Origin: G963677445 sp963677445
GTDB lineage: Bacteria > Bacteroidota > Ignavibacteria > Ignavibacteriales > Melioribacteraceae
Assembly: GCA_963677445.2 (NCBI GenBank)
Contig: CAXXGF010000048.1
Span: forward strand, 146,864-210,863
Reading direction: 5' to 3'
Length of the DNA stretch: 64,000 nt
The notes under the pieces were generated by a model, which was not told the origin of the DNA, made no database searches, and saw only the letters and a program-made list of their open reading frames with translations. Shown one piece after another: positions 56,201 to 64,000 of the stretch (positions are counted from its first letter, which is position 1; each line of letters starts with the position of its first letter). The translations under genes were made by a program, and so were the position numbers.

Positions 56201-56792
56201 GATTTGTATTCTTTTTGTAAACGAAAATTCCTGTGCTGTCGGCATTGTTAATATCAAGATTGTTAAGGCGGGTAGTTTCCGCATCATCAAAATTCTGTAC
56301 AATAACTGCCGAACCGCCGATATCATCAAAGGTCAGACAACCCAGACTAACATTCCTGTAGAGCTGAATGCCTATATGCGCTTTCCTGAATTCAGCGTAC
56401 TGAATATAATCATCGGTATCTTCATCGTTTTCAAAAATTATTCCCGACCAAATGCTGTGCTCCGATCCGTTCGGCACCGGGCAGACTATCGGCTCAAGAA
56501 TAACCGGGTCCTCCGCGGTACCATCAATATAAAGCCTGCCGCCGTTTTTAACAACAATCTTAAAATCTCCAATCAGATCGTTATTGAGATCTGTCCAGTT
56601 AAACCGGACGTTGACTCCTTCCTCTATATGAAGAGTTCCGCCGTCGGCTATTTCTATGACGGTGTTGATCATTTTGTCCTGATCCCATACCACATACTCA
56701 TCAATCGTCGTAACAGTCTGACTATACATTAAACCGGAAAACAACAGGAAGAATGGAATAAAAGACAGATATCTTGATATCTTCTTTTTCAT
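53202..56792 (-). CDS. Large secreted beta-helix protein with T9SS sorting tail
   Basis: 1196 residues. Signal peptide; N-terminal cap; right-handed parallel beta-helix of NosD-like repeats (about 110-400, recurring GNGIEIYAENVTIDWCEI and GNSYHGIVNSSG patterns); two Ig-like domains (about 420-610) with a WVAPWG/WNSSG pattern; a domain (about 620-740) also found in the lipoprotein at 57026; a repeated 'GWSYISS/GWNMIPY' domain; and the sorting tail NYPNPFNPTTIMSF...VKKMTLLK. Probably a surface adhesin or polysaccharide-binding protein; no catalytic site is evident. Divergent from 57026. Confidence 0.85.
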   Translation of the reverse strand: MKKKISRYLSFIPFFLLFSGLMYSQTVTTIDEYVVWDQDKMINTVIEIADGGTLHIEEGVNVRFNWTDLNNDLIGDFKIVVKNGGRLYIDGTAEDPVILEPIVCPVPNGSEHSIWSGIIFENDEDTDDYIQYAEFRKAHIGIQLYRNVSLGCLTFDDIGGSAVIVQNFDDAETTRLNNLDINNADSTGIFVYKKNTNLKYCAIDSTQGNGIEIYAENVTIDWCEIRDINGTGIYNGSDGTNTIIMNSYITGCAGSGIFNLDGTITQILNTKVSGNSYHGIVNSSGYVWIERSEISGNSSMGIVSAGNSQTTSTYVTDINNISYGYRIFPDRLESDLLILAGTAESETPEVIFRNSNIYGNDTTDSYQVYTTADNFPVADFTENWWGINCCVSDLVSFTSANSIDYTNWLTTGTISNATAFLVKSLLITEPANNDFIIENQLLTVKWNSSGFIPRVKVYVMDSLGVIQPDETVIVCNSGSYTFEVSDNSVRFKVVTYPDEAVVSNVVLCGFTDEITVSSPAVDDVLLGGTTHRIKWVAPWGVSMRLEYCLNGTDPNPNNWWWKVMEDGDFVISTDAYFDWEVPNDTGAYKSARIRVIDNNGLLNTFVSDTFTIRRTPPSTPEDVWYFDNTTGHNMTVMFEDVQLLDEDDLPIVLAEEDMYIGAFYLDNVEGLTCVGYSYLRYNPLNATNPTFLTVWGDDPTTTDVVEAVPEGGSLIFKIWRNVWSVDDPEEEELVGDINDRTASTETGTINYQLNDVITDAELLYQRGGDDPPVVGDDGHHEIILRTGWSYISSHINPVNNNDLDWSITAGNNLLSPPVSELQGGIDQGIAPDPMNFLILKNGNGNVYWVTDKTNPNSPVITADMTEWDYREGYYIMMESSSQTDTLKISGTVVVPQETSISLNTGWNMIPYLRKTDMPIQLAISGIANSLMIAKDQDGNVYWPEQSINSIGDMETGQAYLVKLSEPATLVYPANTSSPAKSSGEKSKPEHFVCEKNSDNSAVVGIAESVLSGILEAGDEVAIFGENGKMAGSAVYNGGNTAVVVWGKNAMDKSFGLEVYENFTLKAYSKTQDKEFTLNGLSFSSTGKNYYTVNGISFIESAESVEGAVPEVFMLNQNYPNPFNPTTIMSFSLPENRKVNLAVYNVLGELVSVMINREMEAGNHRVEFNASSLAPGVYFYRLIAGDYTSVKKMTLLK

Positions 56793-57025
56793 CGCTCTGA
56801 CCCTTATAATTTAGTCTGAATAGTATACATGCATTATAACACTTCAATATAAGGAATTATTATGACTATACAAAACGTTTATTCATGATAAGCTTAATAA
56901 AGCTATTGATTTATCTCGATTATTTTTTATAAATATATAACCTGAAAAGTGATAATTTATTTTCGACATTTTTTTTCTTAAATTTATATGTTAATTCAGA
57001 CAATAATCTTAAAGGTTCATTCCCC

Positions 57026-58258
57026 TTGAAATCGGGAATATATATATTGATAAAACTTATTATCAGCCTGGTTGTAATGATAATATTTGTTCCGTCGTGC
57101 AAACATGTCAAAGATGATCCGACAAGCTGGGATACTCCCGGAAATATCAAGGGATATGTCAGGGATCAGCTCAGTCTCGAATACCTCGCGGGAGTTGAAA
57201 TAAAACTCGGCGTTCTGGAAACAGAAACCGGAGAAGATGGTTTTTACGTTTTGTCAGGTCTTACTCCTGATGAATATACGGTAATTGCGGATATGGAAGG
57301 ATACTCCAATTCGGCCTCAACAGTCAGAGTGCTTGCCGGTGATACATCGTTTGCCAATTTTCACCTGATACCTGAAAACGCCACCGGCTCAGTTCAGGGA
57401 TATGTCAGAGACCTCGCCACTCAGAAATTTCTTTACAACGCGGCTGTTTCAACCACCGGGAATGCGGTTACAACAAATGTGGCAGGTTATTATACTTTAA
57501 CTGATCTTTCATCGGGCAATCATGTGATCACTGCCTATCTTGCAGGATATGATGAAACAGACCTGAATGTTTCGGTGAGTTTGGGTGAAATTTCAACAGT
57601 TAATTTCTGGCTGGAGCAGACTGGCGGATCGGGAATCCTTACCGGATATATAACTAGTGAAACAACCGGAAACCCGGTTACAAACGGAATCATTACGGTG
57701 GGCGGTCTTAATACGACGTCAGACACTACCGGATATTATTACCTGCCCGGCATTATTCCCGGCGCTTATATGGCCTATGGCTCCAAAAGCAGCTATGAAA
57801 CCGATTCCGCGGAAGTTGTTATTGCCGACAGGGGCACGACTGAACAGGATTTTTTAATCAGGAGAATAATTCCCCCCGATACCACGACACTTGTATGGGA
57901 ATTCAGCAACACAGGGACCAATCATATTATTTCGATTCCTCATTCGATAAATCCCACCGTTAACGGCGCAGTGTTATCTTCAGGCGACCTCATAGGAATT
58001 TTTTATGATGATAACGGGAATCATAAATGCGCCGGTTATGTGGAATGGAACGGGACCAGCAACCTGGCTCTCGCCGCGTGGGGTGATGATTCTCTTACTC
58101 CCGATAAAGACGGACTTGCCTCCAATGAAACATTTATCTGGAAAATACATATTACATCTTCCGGCCTTAACTACACCGCCAGCGCAGAATATTTTTCCGG
58201 CAGCGGAACCTTCGAACCAAACGGACTTAGTATTCTTTCATCTCTGAAGGTGGAGTAA
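57026..58258 (+). CDS. Lipoprotein with three carboxypeptidase-regulatory-like domains
   Basis: 410 residues from a TTG at 57026 (AAAGG about 10 nt upstream). Lipobox VPSC at residues 22-25. Three repeats of the carboxypeptidase-regulatory/CNA-B-like fold (IKGYVRDQ, VQGYVRDL, LTGYITSE, each ending with GYY.L or GFYVL), then a C-terminal domain (about 290-410) homologous to one in the protein at 53202. No enzyme motif. Likely a cell-surface binding protein paired with its divergent neighbour. Confidence 0.8.
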   Translation: MKSGIYILIKLIISLVVMIIFVPSCKHVKDDPTSWDTPGNIKGYVRDQLSLEYLAGVEIKLGVLETETGEDGFYVLSGLTPDEYTVIADMEGYSNSASTVRVLAGDTSFANFHLIPENATGSVQGYVRDLATQKFLYNAAVSTTGNAVTTNVAGYYTLTDLSSGNHVITAYLAGYDETDLNVSVSLGEISTVNFWLEQTGGSGILTGYITSETTGNPVTNGIITVGGLNTTSDTTGYYYLPGIIPGAYMAYGSKSSYETDSAEVVIADRGTTEQDFLIRRIIPPDTTTLVWEFSNTGTNHIISIPHSINPTVNGAVLSSGDLIGIFYDDNGNHKCAGYVEWNGTSNLALAAWGDDSLTPDKDGLASNETFIWKIHITSSGLNYTASAEYFSGSGTFEPNGLSILSSLKVE

Positions 58259-58316
58259 GCTTAAAATTCTTTTGCGATATTTTTCTTTGGGAAATCACTC
58301 AGCAAATTGAAACAAA

Positions 58317-58924
58317 TTAAATTCGACCGGGATTATACTGCTTAAATTCGTCCAAATTTTTATAAGCTCTCTTCAAACTTTCACTTCTCTTTATCGCGTT
58401 TTCAATACTCCAGTTTTCAAAAACAAAACCTGATAAACATCCATTATAGTTTGGTCCGATTACCGCGTTATCATTTACAGGCACAACATCTTCTCTGACT
58501 GCCCTTCTTCTTGAACGTTTTGCCAATCTGATGAGTGTATCTTTAGGATCTTTTTCTTTATCCGGTTCAAGAGGAAAATTTGCTTTGGAAATATTTAAGA
58601 AGCGGGATAATCCTTCAATATCCGCTATTAACCAGGACTCAACCTCCCTGACAGCGATCCTGAAAATAAAATTCTCGTTTAAAGGAAAGTTTATCCAATC
58701 TTCTTTTAAGTCAATTGGGCATTCGTACTGGTCAAGATCAGTTAACATAAAATGTGGATTAACAACTGAAGCCTGGTTAAATCCTCTGATGTTCGATTTC
58801 AGATAACCAAATCCATTCCCTGAATAACTATGATGAATAAAAACTTATCATGGAAATGATTTAGCAGCCTGGTCATTACAGCTTCGCTTAAAGCATCTTC
58901 AAAAACTAACGTAATGTATATCAT
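58317..58924 (-). pseudogene. TOPRIM-like partner of the AAA ATPase, one frameshift
   Basis: Starts at ATG 58924, overlapping the ATPase stop by 4 bp (ATGA). The opening MIYITLVFEDALSEAVMTRL and the rest (SGNGFGYLKSNIRGFNQAS, FMLTDLDQYECP, FRIAVREVESWLIAD, IGPNYNGCL) are in different frames; one base is missing or extra near 58838-58850. The early Glu and later D-x-D (TDLDQ) fit a TOPRIM-type metal site, as in the effector of PARIS-like or OLD-like defence pairs (inference). About 202 residues if repaired. No named family is claimed. Confidence 0.65.
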
Positions 58925-60072
58925 AATCTCAGGTTGAGAGTGAGTTGTCCAATATCCTTAGGTTTAGTCCGTGGTAATATTGCCTGTGCGGGAGTCATTC
59001 CTCCGCTAAGCATCTCCTTTATAGATGGAAGTGAAGCTGATGTTTTTACTTCGGTACCCTCAACAGAGGGATTCAAAACAAGAATTTCATCAAGAGATAT
59101 TCCTTTGTCACTTAACAAGTCCACACTATGAGTGGAAATCAGAGCCTGACGTTTTTTTGATTTCAGAAGCTTGTAAATTAAAGCCGGAATTTTAGAAACA
59201 ATTGCGCTGTTCAAAGATAATTCAGGTTCTTCAAGCAATAATAAGCTGTTGCCTTCCTGTAGTGACCAAAGAAGCCCGATTAACCGTAATGTTCCATCTG
59301 AAAATTGATCTTCCTTTTGTTTTCCGGCTCCAGGCCGCCAATGGTCATATAATGCTTCCAGGTGGGGTTGTCCGTTTTCTTCTTTATATTCAAATCTGTT
59401 AAATTGCGGCACTGCTATTTTTAACGCTGTTTCAATTTTCTTTAAACGGGATTTTCTCGTTTTCTCATTCACCTTCCTGATACGGTCAAGAAATCCTTTT
59501 CCAAACGGATCACCGGGCAGGTCAGGTCCCGTAAAAGATTGCGGATGTTTTAAGAGTTGTGGAAGCAAATGTAAATATGTGACGTTCTCAAAAAAACGTG
59601 TAATTTCTCTAAAGTCTTTATTTGTATTGATTTGTTCCAAATGTGTCTGAGAAAGTCTTTCTTTATCTTTTATATCTTCCGCATTTGGGCGATCCAATAA
59701 TAATTCATCACCATTCCAGACTTTTTCGTATGTAAGTAAAGGCAATCGATAGCCTCTGACTTCCTGTTTAATACCAACGGCATACCTCCATCTTACATCA
59801 TCCCCATTATATTCAGAAAGATGAACCTCTACCTCAACTTCAGGATGCGCGCGGGCTGCCAGGCATCTTATTTTTGAAACTCCGCCCCTGTCAAGCACCG
59901 CGTTTTGTAATCCACCCCCCGGCTTGGCTATGTCTCTGAGAAATCGAAATACATCCAGAAGATTTGATTTTCCTGACGCGTTTGGACCTACCAGAAAAGT
60001 TCTGCTACTCAATGGAACATCAATTTCCTTGAAGTTTTTCCAATTTTTGAGTTTGACTCTTGAGATGATCAT
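58921..60072 (-). CDS. AAA15/SMC-type AAA ATPase, candidate defence ATPase
   Basis: 383 residues from ATG 60072 (a TTG at 60087 is possible). ABC/SMC-like ATPase of the AAA_21 type: Walker A GPNASGKSN near residue 33, signature FSDGTLRLIGLL, Walker B SLLLLEEPELSLN, His switch ISTHSVDLL. A helical insert lies between. Stop and start overlap with the TOPRIM-like gene, so they are coupled and likely a single functional unit. Such pairs commonly act in phage defence, but this one is not assigned to a named system. Confidence 0.85.
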   Translation of the reverse strand: MIISRVKLKNWKNFKEIDVPLSSRTFLVGPNASGKSNLLDVFRFLRDIAKPGGGLQNAVLDRGGVSKIRCLAARAHPEVEVEVHLSEYNGDDVRWRYAVGIKQEVRGYRLPLLTYEKVWNGDELLLDRPNAEDIKDKERLSQTHLEQINTNKDFREITRFFENVTYLHLLPQLLKHPQSFTGPDLPGDPFGKGFLDRIRKVNEKTRKSRLKKIETALKIAVPQFNRFEYKEENGQPHLEALYDHWRPGAGKQKEDQFSDGTLRLIGLLWSLQEGNSLLLLEEPELSLNSAIVSKIPALIYKLLKSKKRQALISTHSVDLLSDKGISLDEILVLNPSVEGTEVKTSASLPSIKEMLSGGMTPAQAILPRTKPKDIGQLTLNLRL

Positions 60073-60087
60073 ACTGACTTTATCCAA

Positions 60088-61448
60088 AAAATTAATCTTT
60101 AAATGAGAATATAAAAAACTCCACCTAATAATAATAAATTTAATTTACCAGGCTTAACTACTGCTCTGTTTTGGAGCATATCTATAAAACATGAACGGAA
60201 CAAGTATTATACAAAAACCGCTATATTTTGTCAAAGTTATTAAATCCGCGCTGTTCCGTTAAATTGGTATCACACACAGATATCATTACTGAATATCCGA
60301 AATCATCATAAATATAATCATAAACTGGCAGAGCCAGAAATAAAGAGTGGTTAGTGGAGAGCGAAGAGGAAAAAAACAGCAATTTTTCTTTTTGATAACT
60401 TCAAAATCTGAGAAAAGTCCCGTCAGGGACTACAGAAAATAGCCCCATAATTCATTGTGGGGGACAACGTTAAGGAGATATAAATAAGTACCGCCAGGGA
60501 CGACAGATAGCCTCATAACATAAATATGAATGGCAGACAGAAACACTTTGACACTTTGCGCAGAATTTTACTGCTAACTAAATAATCACAGGCTGGCAGA
60601 GCCAGAGTAAACAAAGTTATAAAGTTACTCGAAGTAAGTCCTCCCCCGTCTTCCAAGAAAAACACTTTGAATCCGCCCCTCTGCCACAAGCATCCCTATG
60701 GGGCGAAGGAGGATAATTCTCGACAAATCCGAGCAATCAAATTGTCCCCCGCCGGAGATTTTGGCACTAAGATAGAGTATAAATAATGTATTTTTAGTTT
60801 TTTTTTCTGGTATTCCTACCCCACCCTTGCCAGAAGCATCCCTCCGGGAAAATCCCTCCCCTTATTTTAAAGCCCCTCTCCTTGATAAGGCTTTTAAGTG
60901 CGCCGTGGCGTAAGAGGGGTTGGGGTGAGGTTGTAAAGAATTCAATAACAATAGGTTAGCCAGCTAATGCTATCATTCTGTTTAATTAGTACTTGAAATA
61001 TATTTCACAGGACATATTGATGTTAGTGGATAATTATAATCGCTCATTATTCTTCTCGTTTTACTATCTTAGTGACATTACCGCCAGACCCAAAGGGATG
61101 CTCCTGGCAAGGGGGTGGTCCTCCGCGGCGGAATTTTCTTCATTGACAGGGGAGGATTTTCCCCGGGTAACCACAATACTTTTACTTGGCAACAATTTTT
61201 TTTTACTTGTTAGAAAAACTTTGCCATTTTGCGCAGAGTTTAACTCCTTACGGAGTAATATGAATCTGGTCAAGTCTTTAACAATGGACCTGTCAGGTAG
61301 CTGAGCGGAGTCGAAGCCACCGGCCAGGTGCATTCCGGCTTTGCCAGATTATTTATTGGATGTAATGTTTATTCTATTATGACCTGTCATTTGCAATTAA
61401 AGCCTTCAACTTCATATATTAAAGAATAAAAATAACAAAGGATATGTA
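60088..61448. other. Long repeat-rich intergenic region
   Basis: 1.36 kb without a gene. Dispersed repeats seen: CTGGCAGAGCCAG at about 60326 and 60591; CCGTCAGGGACTACAG and CCGCCAGGGACGACAG near 60420-60510; the copy of the 52794 repeat at 60628-60720; AAGCCCCTCTCC with AGAGGGGTTGGGGTGAGG at 60870-60932; and CTGAGCGGAGTCGAAGCC near 61301. Confidence 0.55.
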
Positions 61449-62264
61449 ATGGCAGACTTTACAGGAAAAAAAATACTCATAACCGGCGGCGCGAACGGGA
61501 TTGGAAAACGGATGGCCATTCAGATGGCCGCTGAAGGAGGAACGGTAATTATCTGGGACATCAATACTGCCGGTCTTAATGATGTAGTCAGTGAGATTGA
61601 AAACGCGGGGGGCAAAGCAGTTGGCTATTTATGCGATCTTTCGAAAAGAAATGAGATATACAGGACTGCCGAACTGGTATTGAGCGAGCATGGCACGATT
61701 GATATCCTTATCAACAATGCCGGAATAGTAGCAGGTAAAAAATTCATGGATATTGAGGACGCAAAAATCGAGCAGACATTCGCGGTAAATACTATGGCTC
61801 ATTTCTGGACAGTCAAGTCCTTTCTTCCCCCGATGCTTGAGCAGAACAGCGGACATATTGTCACTATCGCGTCGGCGGGAGCATTGATAGGGACAGCGGG
61901 GCTATCAGATTATTCGGCCAGCAAGTTTGCCGCTTTTGGTTTTGATGAGTCGCTCCGTTTTGAGTTTCAGCGAAACGGGAATAATATCAACACAACTGTT
62001 GTATGCCCATATTACATCAATACCGGTATGTTTGAGGGAGTAAAAACCCGTTTCTCATTCCTCCTGCCGATACTTGATGAAGCTAAAACAGCAAAAAAAA
62101 TTGTAAGAGCCATAAGGAAGAAAAAACCGCGGCTTATCATGCCCTGGTTTGTTTATACTGTTCCCCCGATAAGAATTCTTCCGGTAAAACTTTTTGACGC
62201 TATCGTGAGAATATTCGGCATTCATAAAGGTATGGATGAATTTAAAGGACATTCGGGAAAGTAA
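61449..62264 (+). CDS. Short-chain dehydrogenase/reductase (SDR16C/retinol dehydrogenase-like)
   Basis: 271 residues. Classical SDR motifs: TGGANGIG near residue 12 (NAD(P) binding), NNAG, catalytic Ser in IASAGAL and YSASK (Tyr-x3-Lys). The C-terminal extension with PWFVYTVPPIRILPV is hydrophobic and resembles the membrane-associated retinol-dehydrogenase/DHRS type. It is followed by an aldehyde dehydrogenase 13 bp downstream, so together they could oxidise an alcohol through aldehyde to acid. Confidence 0.88.
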   Translation: MADFTGKKILITGGANGIGKRMAIQMAAEGGTVIIWDINTAGLNDVVSEIENAGGKAVGYLCDLSKRNEIYRTAELVLSEHGTIDILINNAGIVAGKKFMDIEDAKIEQTFAVNTMAHFWTVKSFLPPMLEQNSGHIVTIASAGALIGTAGLSDYSASKFAAFGFDESLRFEFQRNGNNINTTVVCPYYINTGMFEGVKTRFSFLLPILDEAKTAKKIVRAIRKKKPRLIMPWFVYTVPPIRILPVKLFDAIVRIFGIHKGMDEFKGHSGK

Positions 62265-62277
62265 GGAGAGAATAAAA

Positions 62278-63844
62278 ATGACAACCTTATCATCAAATCT
62301 TACTGAATCATTTAATCCGGCAACAGGGGAATTTCTTGGCAGTTCTCCGCTGCATAACCGTGAAGAGCTGGCCGTAATGATAAAAGCCGCGAGAGACGCG
62401 CAGCTCCCCTGGGAAAAAATAGGAGTAGGGAAAAGAAAAACTGTGTTTAATAAGATTCGGAAGTTTATTATTGCAAACGCGGACAGAATATCTGATACGA
62501 TAAGCAGTGAAAACGGGAAGTCACCTGTTGACGCTCTCGCAACTGAAGTCCTTCCGGCAACAATGGCTCTCTCCTTCTACACAAAAAACTGTGTGAAATT
62601 TCTCAGGCCGAAAAGATTGAAAGGAGGTAATATTGCCTTGGTTAATAAGAGAAGTTACCAGCAGAGAATCCCCTTTGGAGTTGTCGGTATAATCTCTCCC
62701 TGGAATTATCCATTCGCAATAGCTTTTTCCGAAGTAATCATGGGGCTTCTGGCTGGAAATGCGGTAATATTAAAAACCGCAACCGAAACACAATTAACCG
62801 GACTGATACTGAAGGAAGCGGTGGAAGCTGCAGGACTTCCGGATGGTTTATTCCAGTTTATTAATATTCCCGGTAGAATCGCCGGGGACGCCTTCCTTGA
62901 GCTTGGAATAGATAAACTTTTTTTCACCGGATCAGTGCCGGTCGGGAAAAAGCTTATGGCGAAAGCCGCTGAAACTCTGACTCCGGTTTGCCTCGAACTC
63001 GGAGGCAATGACGCTATGATCGTTTGCGGAGATGCCGATCCGGTCCGCGCTGCCGGCGGAGCTGTATGGGCAGGTTTCCAGAACGCGGGGCAGTCATGCG
63101 GGGGAGTTGAAAGAATTTATGTGCATGAAAAAATATATGACCGGTTCATGAAAGAACTGGCAAAAAAAACTAAAAATTTAAAACCTGGCCCCACATCAGC
63201 GATAGATACCGAACTTGGCTGTCTTACAACCGAAAAACAACGCAAAGCGGTTCAGGTCCATATTGATGAGGCTCTTGAAATGGGCGCGGAAATTTTTGCT
63301 CGGTCCGAAACGCCTGAAGGAATTAATAATTTTATACCGGCAACGGTCCTTACAAATGTAAACCATGAAATGATGGTGATGAAAGATGAAACATTCGGTC
63401 CTGTAGTGGGAGTGATGAAAGTCAGTTCTGATGAGGAAGCGATAAAATTAGCGAATGATTCCTACCTGGGTTTAACAGGCTCGGTATGGTCAAAAAACAG
63501 CGGCAGAGCTAAAAAAACAGCTTCAAAAGATCAGAGCGGGAACTATCATGATAAATGATCACCTGATGAGTCACGGACTGGCAGAAGAAACCGCATGGGG
63601 CGGATTTAAGGAATCGGGTATAGGGAGGACACATGGCGAGCTTGGCTTTAATGAATTCACCCAGCCGCAGATGGTGATAAATGACATACTGCCCGGTGTT
63701 AAGAAAAACCTATGGTGGCATCCATATAATAAGAAGGTTTATGATGGCCTTAAAGGTGTTATGTATATGCTTTTATGGCAATTCCATCGGGGAAAAACTG
63801 AAGGGCGTTATAAATGTGACAAAAATATTCCCGAGAGTTTTTAA
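62278..63844 (+). pseudogene. Aldehyde dehydrogenase, frameshifted near the C-terminus
   Basis: ATG 62278 with AAGGAG upstream. About 522 codons. NAD-binding ISPWNYPF, LFFTGSVPVGKK, catalytic Glu in LELGGND and Cys in NAGQSCGGVER are intact. The frame breaks at the A7 run at 63511-63517: reading it as A6 continues QLQKIRAGTIMINDHL and WGGFKESGIGRTHGELG to the stop at 63844. The C-terminal part (FNEFTQPQMV, then LWWHPYNKK) resembles membrane-linked long-chain or aromatic aldehyde dehydrogenases. Probably a functional gene with a sequencing error. Confidence 0.8.
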
Positions 63845-63864
63845 GAAAATAGGCTGTTGCAGTT

Positions 63865-63990
63865 TTTGCCCGCCCCCTTTCAGGGTGGATAATTTATTTT
63901 TTCTATTTTCCCTGGGCGCTGCCCCGGTCTGTTGCATTCGCGCTTTCAGCGCTTAATCAGCTCCTTCCTGAAAGCGCGTTATTGTTTTAA
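63865..63990 (+). repeat. GC-rich hairpin repeat, copy 3
   Basis: CCGCCCCCTTTCAGGG, T-rich link, CTGGGCGCTGCCCCGG, CTGTTGC, then GCGCTTTCAGCGC: the same module order as at 17455-17550. It runs close to the window end. Confidence 0.55.
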
Positions 63991-64000
63991 ACCTCCTTTT

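Noticed and set aside
60088..61448. Search for rRNA or tRNA in the long intergenic region
   Set aside because: Only repeats and hairpins are visible; no cloverleaf or rRNA signature.

Overview
The window looks like a chromosome segment from an AT-rich bacterium of the FCB group (Bacteroidota, Ignavibacteria, Marinimicrobia or Cloacimonetes-like lineages). Six large exported proteins end in the 'NYPNPFNP' type C-terminal sorting tail used by type IX secretion in this group. Several genes are preceded by a Bacteroidota-style promoter (TTG, about 21 nt, then TATCTTnG). TTG starts are used, for example by rpsU. The exact phylum cannot be fixed from this sequence alone.

Layout. 0-5.3 kb is housekeeping: a truncated membrane protein that may be a nucleotide cyclase, rlmN, rpsU, a PBP4-type D,D-carboxypeptidase, secG, tRNA-Met and an S41 protease. 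5.4-15.6 kb holds a broken secreted gene with two homologous halves, three tandem paralogous exported proteins of about 470 aa, a PDZ-alpha/beta hydrolase and a Tat-exported metallophosphoesterase. 15.6-18 kb has no large genes. It does contain a 531-bp tandem duplication in which each copy carries a dyad, a sigma-54-type promoter, a 26-codon membrane peptide gene and a conserved C/U-rich tail. 18-26.2 kb has a pair of overlapping DUF3857/transglutaminase-like genes (the second has lost the catalytic Cys), an FG-GAP secreted protein, a CPBP protease and a flavodoxin/ferredoxin fusion. 27-35.4 kb has a secreted GH13 amylase, a THUMP-like methyltransferase, an M1 aminopeptidase, a CDF metal transporter and glycerate 2-kinase.

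39.1-52.7 kb is a type III-A (Csm) CRISPR-Cas locus on the + strand: cas6, cas10/csm1, csm2, csm3, csm5, csm4 (csm5 before csm4). Two tandem CARF-HEPN proteins, an uncharacterised 132-aa protein and an NE0113-family CARF protein follow, and then an array of about 25 repeats. No cas1 or cas2 is present. A 1204-bp IS630-family element sits precisely inside one CRISPR repeat, and three related modules of 93-99 bp punctuate the array. The expected logic is that Cas6 makes crRNA, Csm2-5 and Cas10 form the effector, the Cas10 GGDD palm makes cyclic oligoadenylate, the CARF-HEPN proteins respond as RNases, and the CARF/accessory proteins tune or end the signal.

From about 36.3 to 42.3 kb the sequence carries about 20 single-base indels, many in homopolymers. 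They fragment a secreted gene, cas6 and cas10 while leaving their motifs intact. A local sequencing or assembly problem is at least as likely as true decay. 53-64 kb has a beta-helix secreted protein, a lipoprotein sharing a domain with it, an AAA ATPase plus TOPRIM-like pair (candidate defence system, second gene frameshifted), repeat-rich intergenic DNA, and an SDR plus aldehyde dehydrogenase operon (the latter frameshifted).
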